A DNA stretch of 42,131 bases, taken from contig JAKPBN010000336.1 of assembly GCA_029778945.1 (NCBI GenBank), positions 1-42,131 on the forward strand, in the 5' to 3' direction. The notes under the pieces are model-generated. The model saw only the letters and a list, made by a program, of their open reading frames with translations, did not search any database and was not told the DNA's origin. A program made the position numbers and the translations under genes. Positions 18,701-26,267 of this stretch are shown piece by piece (positions within the stretch are counted from its first letter, which is position 1; each line of letters begins with the position of its first letter). This DNA comes from Spirochaetota bacterium (lineage in GTDB: Bacteria; Spirochaetota; Spirochaetia; Treponematales; Rectinemataceae).

Positions 18701-19625
18701 TATTAATTTTTTTGATTGGCCGCTTCGACGCAAGACCGAGATAGACATAGTACATGCTGAAGATAAATACGAATTAGCGCCTTCAGGCTACACTGGACCA
18801 GTCGCAGAGGATTATCCCGATTGTCTTTCAATTATTGAACGCTTAGTAAAACCAGTACGTGAAAAAGATAACCGGCAAGCTTATAAAGAGAAATGGTGGA
18901 TATACGGCGAGAAGAGGCCGGGGCTCTATAGAGCTATTGCTGAAGTGGATCGAGTAATTGTAATAGCTGCTCAGGCAGCTAAATATACATTGTTTTCATT
19001 CCAGAAAAAAGAAATTGTATTTTCAAATGCACTAGTAGTTATTGCCCATAACGCTGTTTCAATTTTTTGCTTGCTCTCGAGTTCAATTCATGATAACTGG
19101 TGTTGGCGATTTGGATCAACATTAAAAGGCTTTCTCAGATACGCAAGTACGGATGTCTTCGAAACCTTCCCCTTCCCTGACTGTCTACGTCCCGGCCATC
19201 CCATAGATGAGGTCGAGGAGGGGCTCAGGGGCGAGCTCGAGGCCGCGGGCAAGGTCTACTACGAGGAGAGGGCCGAGCTGATGCGCCGCCTCAATCTAGG
19301 CCTCACCAAGACCTACAACCTCTTCCATGATCCCGACCTCGACGAGGCCCAGCTCGTCACGGTTCTAGCCAAGTCGGGCGGGACGGGGACGGCGGCGGAA
19401 ATGCTCGCACGCATCCTGCGCTTGCGGGACCTCCATGTGGCCATGGACAAGGTGGTCTTGAGGGCCTATGGCTGGTCTGACCTCGAGCCAGGGCACGGCT
19501 TCCATGACCTCGACTACCTGCCGGAGAACGACAGGACCAGGTTTACGATCTGCGACGCGGCAAGAAGGACGGTGCTGGAGAGGCTGCTGGAGCTGAACTT
19601 CAGGAGGAAGGCAGAGGAGGGTTGA
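15771..19625 (+). CDS. Large N6-adenine DNA methyltransferase (Eco57I/PglX/DrmMI-like)
   Basis: 1284 residues, coupled to drmD by ATGA at 15771-15774. SAM-binding motif I reads ILDSACGSGHML (~509), and catalytic motif IV is NPPF in VIIGNPPFLGG (~780), which defines an N6-adenine amino-methyltransferase. The ~500 residues before the catalytic domain are typical of type IIG/PglX/DrmMI enzymes. Residues ~783-1131 hold the presumed target-recognition region, including a PYLNGDDLN segment common in this group. The enzyme would methylate host DNA so that the helicase/nuclease genes upstream spare it. No PD-(D/E)xK nuclease was recognised in the N-terminus, so cutting is probably done by partners. 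The DNA for the recognition region is AT-rich in sharp contrast to both flanks (separate entry). Confidence 0.88.
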   Translation: MSFSSIRVEGSLFSPELIASLGDETRGQSAKDFELPAKRRVRDEILEAWGDLSEQWKLFRRKRERLDPDESGTTETRRFWMEPFFATLGYELELRKAGESLGGRNYPISHRAGNRADLPIHIIGFGPSLADRASTMDRKPSRGGLSPHALVQEYINLSGNRLYGLATNGIQLRLIRDCGRMSRLSYVEFDLERMFEEELYSEFALLYRFLHVTRFSKDSEDPAAGIIESYHESSEAEGGRIRDGLSKAVEDGIVRLGQGFLSHRDNESLRAAISSGSLDAAGYYHEVLLLVYRILFLLVVEERGLVFPPEAEAAKRDIYARFYSLSRLRRLSELVLGDQERHDDWYRLLSEIFALFDEKGSGAALGIAPLGGRLFSSSALPWLSRLSLDNKSLKDALAGLDSFWDEERHARVHVNYGSLNVEEFGSVYEGLLELEPEIVTTTRGPEFRFSAGSGRGDTGSHYTPEELVQKLVKAGVDPAIADALEEARKKAPSGPAYQKAAEAGLLGLRILDSACGSGHMLLGAARRIGVELARVRTGEDEPSPTAIRAATRDALAHCVYGVDRNLLAVELCKVALWLEGHEPGKPLSFLDHRIRCGDSLAGLARVEELEAGIPDEAFAAKGKDDKKVCTGLKKRNAKERDEAKIRQGLLDFGASQVEGYFKAAGAAFTKMEALGNDSEVEAERKAAAFEAFQANGERTRLEALANIATSPWFTTWNEESKGLAITQLAYASALKGEVDPRRLPGASHAASLAKAKAFFHWFLEFPAVFEGPDGGFDVIIGNPPFLGGQKLSGTLGIDYLHYLTSNHPPAGAMDLVGFFFRRNFNLLRQQGCMVLIATKTIAEGVTREGCLDVLTKEGIIYWAYKSIPWPGSAAVSVSLVAIRKTQNAQLFILNGKETARISPYLDDSMIVGNPQVLAQNVGKSYEGSKVYGSGFVLDPAIADALIQKNKRNKDVLFPYLNGDDLNSRPDGSPSRWVINFFDWPLRRKTEIDIVHAEDKYELAPSGYTGPVAEDYPDCLSIIERLVKPVREKDNRQAYKEKWWIYGEKRPGLYRAIAEVDRVIVIAAQAAKYTLFSFQKKEIVFSNALVVIAHNAVSIFCLLSSSIHDNWCWRFGSTLKGFLRYASTDVFETFPFPDCLRPGHPIDEVEEGLRGELEAAGKVYYEERAELMRRLNLGLTKTYNLFHDPDLDEAQLVTVLAKSGGTGTAAEMLARILRLRDLHVAMDKVVLRAYGWSDLEPGHGFHDLDYLPENDRTRFTICDAARRTVLERLLELNFRRKAEEG
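18120..19165 (+). other. AT-rich segment inside the methyltransferase gene (presumed target-recognition region)
   Basis: Composition and codon use change within a few codons after the NPPF motif and change back just before FETFPFPDCLRPG. Hand counts: bases 17461-17520 have 42 G/C of 60; 18241-18300 have 24; 18961-19020 have 18. Codons such as aaa, ata, tta and att are common inside and rare outside. The reading frame is kept throughout. This is what a recombinational swap of the specificity region from a lower-GC donor would look like. Limits are approximate. Confidence 0.75.
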
Positions 19626-19647
19626 GACTCAGGCCGTGGCTTAGCAA

Positions 19648-19720
19648 TTGGTCATATTATTTGACCTCTGTGCAATGAAGGCTTTGAGCAGATCCGGAAT
19701 ATAGCCTGTGGAATGACCAA
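19648..19720 (+). promoter_or_regulatory. Candidate operator region upstream of mcrB
   Basis: The 106-base gap before mcrB contains GGTCA-N7-TGACC (19650-19666), a perfect dyad, and TTGGTCAT (19648-19655) reappears inverted as ATGACCAA at 19713-19720, just ahead of the GGAG ribosome binding site. Two related half-site groups flanking the start region suggest a repressor site and a separate transcription unit for mcrBC. No convincing -35/-10 pair was found with it. Confidence 0.35.
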
Positions 19721-19731
19721 ATGGAGAAACC

Positions 19732-22701
19732 ATGAGAAATTTTGACTATCCCCTGAGCGAGGCCGCCGAGCGCCTTCTCCGCTCCCTTCGATCGAACAAA
19801 CCCAACCAGGAGGCCCAGCTCGAGGATGCCCGGCTTCTATCCCAGTTTCGGGATCTTTTCCCGCCCGAGAAACTGCGGTCCCTCGGCTTGCACGACTACT
19901 GCCTGGGCGATGACAACAAGGAATCCTTCTGCAATTGGATCGAGAAGAAACTGGGCAAGCTGGGGAAATACGCCGTGGGCAGCTCTCGGTCCCATTTTAT
20001 CTTCAAACAGCAGAAGGATGGACAGTATTATGTGGTCAAGGAATACAGCGAACTTCCTGTCGAAGAGGCACTCTCGGCAGTCCTGGAATTCCATGCCCGG
20101 GCAGTGGAGCTGGGAAGCTCCGACACGCCAGAAGGCGTGGAGTCCATGTCCCTCGATTGGCTAGGCCATGGGGTCAAGCTCTTCCCTCCAGAAAAACTGC
20201 CGTCCCGGGTTCTCAAGATCCTGCACTCCTACTATCCCGACCGTTTCTTCCCGATCAACTCCCCTCCCCATCTTGATTGTTTTCTCGAGGGGCTCGGAGT
20301 CCCCAAGGCTGAGCTGCCCCAGGGTTTTGTCCGGAAGAACCTCCTCCTTCAGTCCTTTTCTGATAAGTATGCCGCCCCAATTGGCTTTAGCTCCCTTGAG
20401 CTGATGCGGGCCCTCTACGCTTCGGACCTGGCCCCCTTTAGCATTGACATAAAAAAGCGGGATACCCTCGAAGGCGCTGTGCGTTTTTTCAGGATGTACT
20501 ATGGGGAGGAGGGCTTTCTGTCCGCCTCCTACCTCGAGGACGAGAGGAACTACAAGATCGCCCTCCGGGAGCGATGGCTTCAGGTCTCCTCTAGCCTGGC
20601 AGCAGCCCAGGGTGAGCCTGCCCTCGCGGAGGCGGGGAGGTCTATCGCCAAATTTCTCCAGCCCTCCAAGGACCAGAATCTTCTCAATTGGCGTTATACC
20701 GCCAATCTTAAGGGCCTCGATGATGCGAGCCTGGGCAAGCTGGCCCGGGCGACAAAGGAGCTCCTCTTCTCCTCAGGCGAGAACCCCGATGTGGAGGCCT
20801 TTAATCGGGTGTTGTTCTCCCTTGGGAACCAGCCTGTCGGAGAGAGTGCGGAATCAAGGCCGGCCTCTCGGAGCATCCCGACCCTCCTTCTCTGGCTTGA
20901 GAACCCCGAGGAGGAATTCTATCTCCGCTCGGATTCCCTTTCCTCCTTTACGAGGGTAGTCACTGGAAGGGATTGCGTCCGGCAGGGGATACTGACGAAC
21001 CGGGACTATATGGAATGGCGTCGCTTTGCCATTTGCCTTAAGGACGAGCTATCCAATGCCGGCCTTGGCCCCAAGGATTTGATCGATATCCAGGGATTTA
21101 TCTGGCGCGTGACCATGAGCAGCTTCCTTTGGTTCGGAGGCTGTTCTTTCGGTGGTACTGAGAATCAGCTAGCTCGGTTTAGGACCGAGGGGATCTGGTC
21201 TTGGAGTCTGGGAGAAGACTGGAGCGACGAGTTAGGCGAATGGATCCATGCTCATCCTGACCTGGGCGGCTGGGATGGTCCCAACTCCGCCGTCAACGAG
21301 GGAAAAAAGGCCTTCAAGACCCAGTTCGCGGCCTTCGCGGACCTTGCGAAAAATGGAGGCCCCATTTTAGCCAAGCGGGCTTACTACGACAGGTCTTCGG
21401 CCCAAAGCCGCCTTGGCATCGATGCTTTGGGCTATGTCGAGCCTGCCTCCCTGGTGGCCGTGCAGAAGGATGAGCTGATCATCCCTGTCACCTGGCTTAG
21501 GGAAGCTTCCCTCGTCCTGGATAACACCCAGTTTGGGAAAGTGGCCAAGACTATGCAGGAGCTCGACCTTGCCACAGCTCTCTCGATACTCGGACAGGCG
21601 GAGAAGACTATGATCCCAGTGCCCCCGGTCGACCTTGTGCTTAATCCGATCATGGCCCAGAAGGTCCGCCAGGAACTTGTGGCGCCGCCTAACCTTATCC
21701 TTTATGGCCCTCCTGGCACGGGCAAAACCTACAAGTTGCGGAATGAGTACATGCCCAGGTTCTCAGGCTCCAGGGAGCGGTATTCCTTTGTGACCTTCCA
21801 CCAGAACTACTCCTACGAGGATTTCGTGGAGGGGCTAAGGCCCGTCGTCGACGCGACCAAGGACGGGAAGCGCGACTTCGAGCTCCGTCCCGGGCTCTTC
21901 AAGCAAGCCTGCCTTGAGGCCCTCAGGCTCTCTGGCTTTGAGGGGTCGATCCATGAGTTCTGCACCCTGTCCGGGGAGCAGCGGAAGAGTCAATATGCCG
22001 GAGGCGCCGTTCCCGGTTATGCCCTCTTTATCGACGAGATCAACCGGGGCAATATCTCGAAGCTATTCGGGGAACTTATCACCCTCGTCGAGGACGACAA
22101 GCGCCTGACCTCTGACAACGAGCTCATCGTGACTCTGCCCAACTCCCAGGAGCGCTTCGGGGTGCCGCCCAATCTCCACCTCATCGGCAGCATGAACACC
22201 GCCGACCGCTCCATAGCGCTCCTTGATACGGCCCTGAGGCGGCGCTTCGAGTTTATCGAGCTTTTGCCCGACTATGTCTGGCTGGAGGGTCTGCCTGGTC
22301 TGGCTTGGGACCTGGATCTGGCCTCGATGCTCAGGGCGATCAATGAGCGCATTGAATTCCTCTATGACCGGGAACACCAGGTCGGCCATGGCTACTTCAA
22401 GGGTCTCGAGGCTCCCGGCCTTGATCCCGAGGCCCGCTTCAAGGCTCTTGGGAGGATTTTCCGCGCGTCCATCCTCCCCCTCCTCGCGGAATATTTTTTT
22501 GATGACTGGGAGAGGATCTCCCTTGTCCTGGGCGACGACCGCAAGGATGCCTCCCATCGATTCCTTGAGCACCACGAGGTGGGCCAGTGGGTTGACGCCG
22601 ATTCGGAGATCGTGGCGGCCAGGGGGGGCAGCGGCATTTGGCGCATCCGGGAGGATTCCTTCGCTGATCCCGAGGCCTATCGGGGAATCTACAAGCGATG
22701 A
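19732..22701 (+). CDS. mcrB: McrB-like AAA+ GTPase of a modification-dependent restriction system
   Basis: 989 residues with GGAG six bases before the ATG. The C-terminal third is a classical McrB motor: Walker A LYGPPGTGKT (~656), VTFHQNYSYEDFVEGLRP, Walker B LFIDEINRGNISKLFGEL (~767), and SMNTADRSIALLDTALRRRF (~818), the McrB-specific sensor and arginine-finger block. In known systems McrB forms a GTP-driven hexamer that translocates DNA and activates the McrC nuclease. The first ~640 residues are much longer than the E. coli McrB N-terminus and presumably read the DNA modification or another signal; I recognise no named domain there. Its stop overlaps the mcrC start by ATGA (22698-22701). 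Confidence 0.9.
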   Translation: MRNFDYPLSEAAERLLRSLRSNKPNQEAQLEDARLLSQFRDLFPPEKLRSLGLHDYCLGDDNKESFCNWIEKKLGKLGKYAVGSSRSHFIFKQQKDGQYYVVKEYSELPVEEALSAVLEFHARAVELGSSDTPEGVESMSLDWLGHGVKLFPPEKLPSRVLKILHSYYPDRFFPINSPPHLDCFLEGLGVPKAELPQGFVRKNLLLQSFSDKYAAPIGFSSLELMRALYASDLAPFSIDIKKRDTLEGAVRFFRMYYGEEGFLSASYLEDERNYKIALRERWLQVSSSLAAAQGEPALAEAGRSIAKFLQPSKDQNLLNWRYTANLKGLDDASLGKLARATKELLFSSGENPDVEAFNRVLFSLGNQPVGESAESRPASRSIPTLLLWLENPEEEFYLRSDSLSSFTRVVTGRDCVRQGILTNRDYMEWRRFAICLKDELSNAGLGPKDLIDIQGFIWRVTMSSFLWFGGCSFGGTENQLARFRTEGIWSWSLGEDWSDELGEWIHAHPDLGGWDGPNSAVNEGKKAFKTQFAAFADLAKNGGPILAKRAYYDRSSAQSRLGIDALGYVEPASLVAVQKDELIIPVTWLREASLVLDNTQFGKVAKTMQELDLATALSILGQAEKTMIPVPPVDLVLNPIMAQKVRQELVAPPNLILYGPPGTGKTYKLRNEYMPRFSGSRERYSFVTFHQNYSYEDFVEGLRPVVDATKDGKRDFELRPGLFKQACLEALRLSGFEGSIHEFCTLSGEQRKSQYAGGAVPGYALFIDEINRGNISKLFGELITLVEDDKRLTSDNELIVTLPNSQERFGVPPNLHLIGSMNTADRSIALLDTALRRRFEFIELLPDYVWLEGLPGLAWDLDLASMLRAINERIEFLYDREHQVGHGYFKGLEAPGLDPEARFKALGRIFRASILPLLAEYFFDDWERISLVLGDDRKDASHRFLEHHEVGQWVDADSEIVAARGGSGIWRIREDSFADPEAYRGIYKR

Positions 22702-23978
22702 GTCTCGCAGCTGCCGTCAGGCCGCGGGAGCCCCTCACTGTCCGTGAATGGGACGTCCTGCGCCTAGAGCAATTCGGAGACCGGCGCGCCTTTGAGGAGC
22801 TCCATGCCTGGGCCTTGGGGGATGAGGGACGGAAGGTCCTCGAGGCTGGCCTCGGCAAAGTCAGGGTCCTCAATTATGTCGGGGTCCTCATGACGAGGTC
22901 GGGCTTTGTCCTCGAGATACTTCCTAAGACCGAGGAGGGCCGGCCTGCCCAGGAATCCCGGGAGCTTCTCCTCCACATGCTTGGCAGGTCGGGGCTTGTG
23001 CCCTCCCTCGGTGGTCAGTCGGCCCCGGCCCAGACCGCCCGTCTTCCTCTCTCCGAGTGGCTGGTAAACCTGTTTTTCGAATCCGTCGTAGCCCTTGTCA
23101 AACGCGGCCTGTCCTCGAGCTATGAGACCATGGAAGCCGACCTGCCCTGCGTGCGGGGCAGGATCAACTTCAATATCTGGGCCGGAAGGGGGATCCCCAA
23201 AGATCGAATACCCTGTGGCTTCGACCACCTATCGCCCAACTCCAGGGAGAACAGGATCCTTGCCACAGCCCTCAGGATCTGCGTCGACGCGGGCTTGGGC
23301 GGAGGAAAGGTCCAGCGCATGCGCTTCCTGGATGACGCCTTCGAGGAAATCGAAAGCTTTCCGTCCCCGGCCACGGCTCTCCAGGCTCTTCGCGGTCTTG
23401 GGGTTGATCGCAAGTAGCATGCTTACCGGGATTCCCTCGGCCTTGCCTATCTGATCCTGTCCGGTCTCAATGTTGCGGGTAGTTGGGCCAAGAGTCTCAG
23501 GTTCAGTCTTTTCTTCCCGATGGAGCTCGTCTTCGAGCGCTTTGTCCACAGGGGCCTCCTCGACATGAAGGCCCGGGGTGAGCTTGCCTCCGTCTCCTAC
23601 CAGTCCAATCGATATTATCTCCTCGACAGGATGGAAGAGGGCAGGAATTCGAAGTCGTTTAACCTCCGCCCCGACCTCGTGGCCAGGACCAATGAGGGCA
23701 AGCTCTGGATCCTTGACGCGAAGTGGAAGCTCCTCGACGAGCGTGCCCTCGACGGCAAGAGTGGCATATGCCAGTCCGACCTCTACCAACTCCTGTCGTA
23801 CGCGACGATCTACCGCGGCGAGCTCGCCAATGTCGACCGGCTCATCCTTGTATACCCCGAGTGGTCAGGTTTCTCGGTGCCGATCCGATTTGAGTACGCC
23901 GATAGTCCCAGGACACCCCTCCATGTCATCGCCGCGCCTTTGGACAAGGGGAAGGAATGGTCTCTTCTGCTGCGCTAG
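22698..23978 (+). pseudogene. mcrC: McrC-like nuclease subunit interrupted by one in-frame TAG
   Basis: The frame is open and collinear over 427 codons except for TAG at 23415-23417. Before it, residues 1-239 hold the McrC N-terminal part (RVLNYVGVLMTRSGFVLEILPK; RGRINFN). After it, with no frame change, come YRDSLGLAYLILSG, MELVFERFVHRGLL and the PD-(D/E)xK site, RPDLV at ~325 and LDAKWK at ~340. Translation stopping at the TAG would give a protein without its active site. The rest of the gene shows no decay, so the change is recent, is a sequencing error, or is read through. An internal ATG at 23520 could start a C-terminal fragment with the nuclease core. Normal McrC would cut DNA when driven by McrB. 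Confidence 0.85.
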
Positions 23979-24062
23979 AGGGCTCAATAGCCAGGTATAT
24001 GAGATAAATATCGCCCGCCTTGCCCTGAATAGCACCGGCCCAATTTCTGTAGAGGAGCGCAT

Positions 24063-24725
24063 ATGTCGTTTCCGAGGATGGTCGCGGTCATTGTTGCATT
24101 TGTTGGAGTTGGGTTCGCCTATGCGAGGCCTGTCGGCTGGGCGGAACTCACTGTTCCCGGCATTTGCACTATTGCCATTCCCCCAACCCTTGAGGTACAG
24201 AGTGGAGCATATAGAAAAATGAGTGACGAGTATTACAAGTTGATGTATGGTGGTGATCAAAGAGCAGATAGAGTGGTCGTCCAGCCCTTGGGCATCAATG
24301 TCTTGGATTCGGCCGCTCTAAAGCGATACTGCAGGTTCATACTCGAAGTTTACAGGGGCAATGTCGGCGAGTACTTAAGTTTGGACGATTTCCCGGAGCC
24401 ATCTTTGGAAGAGCTGGCCGGCATCGACGCCGAGCTTAAGCGAGCTAGCTATGAAAGCGCGGCATTGATGACAAGCAAGGGTCAGGACACGAGGATCCTC
24501 TCATGGAAGGCTGTCTCGATAAAAAGATTCAAGAATTTTCCTGCTCTAGGTTTTGAGTATATCCGTACGGTGAACGGAGCGCCCCCCGTGCGCGTTATCT
24601 CATACTATATCCAGGATAATGACATAATGCTTAAGGTTGATACATCGTATAGGATCGCCGAGACGGACCTTTGGGCCGACGATCTCGCGCTGATGATGGA
24701 GTCTCTGGTCATATTCAAAAGATAG
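24063..24725 (+). CDS. Exported hypothetical protein
   Basis: 220 residues preceded by AGAGGAG five bases before the ATG. A hydrophobic stretch (residues ~6-20) followed by FAYA is a credible Sec signal peptide with cleavage near residue 21, so the protein probably acts in the envelope or periplasm. The mature part is a mixed alpha/beta sequence with a short beta-rich end; I recognise no family. It lies about 85 bases after the mcrC frame on the same strand and converges on the DUF805 gene at 24749. Nothing ties it functionally to mcrBC. Confidence 0.75.
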   Translation: MSFPRMVAVIVAFVGVGFAYARPVGWAELTVPGICTIAIPPTLEVQSGAYRKMSDEYYKLMYGGDQRADRVVVQPLGINVLDSAALKRYCRFILEVYRGNVGEYLSLDDFPEPSLEELAGIDAELKRASYESAALMTSKGQDTRILSWKAVSIKRFKNFPALGFEYIRTVNGAPPVRVISYYIQDNDIMLKVDTSYRIAETDLWADDLALMMESLVIFKR

Positions 24726-24748
24726 CGAGTGTGGCATGCCCCCGGTGG

Positions 24749-25120
24749 TCAGGCCTCGACTGTCTTGGGATTGTCCCCGTAGCTGTTCGATCCCGGATTG
24801 CCGTCAGTGCAGGTCAGGACGAACAACCATATCGCCCCTACAATGGGTATCAGGGCGATGAAGATAAATCCGCCGCTCTTGCCCACGTCATGCAGCCTTC
24901 GGACTGACACAGCTAGTGAGGGAATCATGAGTGCCAGGGCATAGATCAGATAGATAAAGCCGTAATAAGCCGCGTAAAAGGTTGTCCCAAGGATATTGTC
25001 CAGGATCATTGCGACAACCATGAAGATCATGTTGAACAGCACGAACATCCAATACTCTTTTCTTCGAGCTCTTCCCTGAAATGTGGCGTAGTTCTTCAGG
25101 ACAGAAATGTACCAGTTCAT
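24749..25120 (-). CDS. DUF805 family membrane protein
   Basis: 123 residues with the family layout: an N-terminal WYISVLKNYATFQGRARRKEYW segment (the FxGRxxRxEYW signature), several hydrophobic helices covering residues ~25-75 and ~88-105, and the conserved loop VRRLHDVGKSGG between the last two, ending in a short polar tail. DUF805 proteins are small inner-membrane proteins of unknown function, sometimes found next to phage or stress genes. A good AGGAGA ribosome binding site precedes the ATG, and a separate promoter is visible upstream (25177-25204), so it is probably not just the tail of the minus-strand operon. Confidence 0.88.
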   Translation of the reverse strand: MNWYISVLKNYATFQGRARRKEYWMFVLFNMIFMVVAMILDNILGTTFYAAYYGFIYLIYALALMIPSLAVSVRRLHDVGKSGGFIFIALIPIVGAIWLFVLTCTDGNPGSNSYGDNPKTVEA

Positions 25121-25176
25121 TTTTATCTCCTTAATGTATTAAATGCCGCCGGCATGCCACTGCGAGGCTTGCCTTT

Positions 25177-25204
25177 ATGGTATGGCATTCCTATCCGTTG
25201 TCAA
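25177..25204 (-). promoter_or_regulatory. Candidate sigma-70 promoter for the DUF805 gene
   Basis: On the minus strand TTGACA (25199-25204), a 16-base spacer and TACCAT (25177-25182) lie about 57 bases before the start codon at 25120. The same -35/-10 pair, with a 17-base spacer, occurs upstream of the defence operon. Confidence 0.45.
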
Positions 25205-25226
25205 GAGCGATTGTGGGTGTTGCCGC

Positions 25227-26267
25227 CTAGTCGCCCTTGTATTCTCCCCTTACCCTAAGGTTGCTAGGTGTGTCCAGATATAGCCGAACGCTGTAGCCGC
25301 CATAAAGTTTCGGATCTGAGCCCGATTTTGGAAGGCTCTTTACCAGGACCATGGCCTTATCCCGTGTCCAGCCGGCGCCAGGGGCCTGTGCGTTCAGGAA
25401 AGCGGCGAGTCGGTTGAGAAGCTCATTGTCCTCGATGACCAGTTTCTTTCCGGTTCCGCCGCCCTTCATGTTGGCATCGAACATTACGACTGCGCCGTCG
25501 ATAATCTTTACTATTGTTATAGCGCCAGAGGAAGTTGTGTACTTTAGCACTCCGTCCGTTTGCCTTTCCGGATTCTGCAGACCCAAGAGTCTCTCTAGCT
25601 GAGACTGGCTAAGCGGCTGGCTGCGGCTGGGAGCGGGGGCGCTAGGGTATGGAGGAGCTGGAGCAGGCCCAGTGCCAGACCATGGCTGCGGCGAGGGAGA
25701 TGCTTTGGGTGTCGCAGGCTGGGGGTTTTCTAGTTTCTTAATCAGGCTCTTCCTTTCTGTTGTCTCCGCATTTGCCGGCTGCTTTTCCAGATAGTTAGCG
25801 AAATTCTTAATTACTATATCTTTTCCAATGGCTTTCTCGTAGCGGTAAATAGTCCCAAAGGTTTCAGGGTTGACGGCCATAAGCAAGTCTGCCTGGGCCT
25901 TGAGGTCCTCTTCGCTGCTTCCTCGGTTGTTCAGAAAGCTTATCATCTGATCCATGACGCCTTGGTCCGAAAGTACAAGGGCTTTTATCTCGAGCTTTTC
26001 CTCTTCCTTCTGTAATTCTTGATCGTCGATATTGTGGTAGCCCTTTACTTTATACTCTTTGAGAAGCTGCATGGCCTTGTCTGGTTCACCAGCCTTGAGG
26101 TAATTATCGCTTCGCTCCAGGATCCCGATAGCCGCATCGTATTTCCCATCGTCCGTATAGGGCACTCCATTTCTATCACGGATACCCAGCCTGTCGAGGG
26201 CGGGGCCCATGCTTTGGCATGAGGCCAACAGTGAAATGCAAACAAGGATAAACAGGAGCTTTTTCAT
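25227..26267 (-). CDS. Lipoprotein of unknown function, last gene of the tubulin/Hsp70 operon
   Basis: 346 residues starting MKKLLFILVCISLLASC, a lipoprotein signal peptide with cysteine at position 17. Residues ~35-185 look like a helical, TPR-like region (repeated A/L/Y patterns such as AIGILERSDNYLKAGEPDKAMQLL). A Pro/Ser/Ala-rich linker follows at ~185-215, then a C-terminal beta-rich domain of ~125 residues with GGTGKKLVIEDNELLNRL and a closing YGGYSVRLYLDTPSNLRVRGEY. It is translationally coupled to the gene before it (four-base overlap at 26264-26267). It would be anchored in a membrane by lipid and may be the outward-facing partner of the system. I do not recognise the family. Confidence 0.8.
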   Translation of the reverse strand: MKKLLFILVCISLLASCQSMGPALDRLGIRDRNGVPYTDDGKYDAAIGILERSDNYLKAGEPDKAMQLLKEYKVKGYHNIDDQELQKEEEKLEIKALVLSDQGVMDQMISFLNNRGSSEEDLKAQADLLMAVNPETFGTIYRYEKAIGKDIVIKNFANYLEKQPANAETTERKSLIKKLENPQPATPKASPSPQPWSGTGPAPAPPYPSAPAPSRSQPLSQSQLERLLGLQNPERQTDGVLKYTTSSGAITIVKIIDGAVVMFDANMKGGGTGKKLVIEDNELLNRLAAFLNAQAPGAGWTRDKAMVLVKSLPKSGSDPKLYGGYSVRLYLDTPSNLRVRGEYKGD

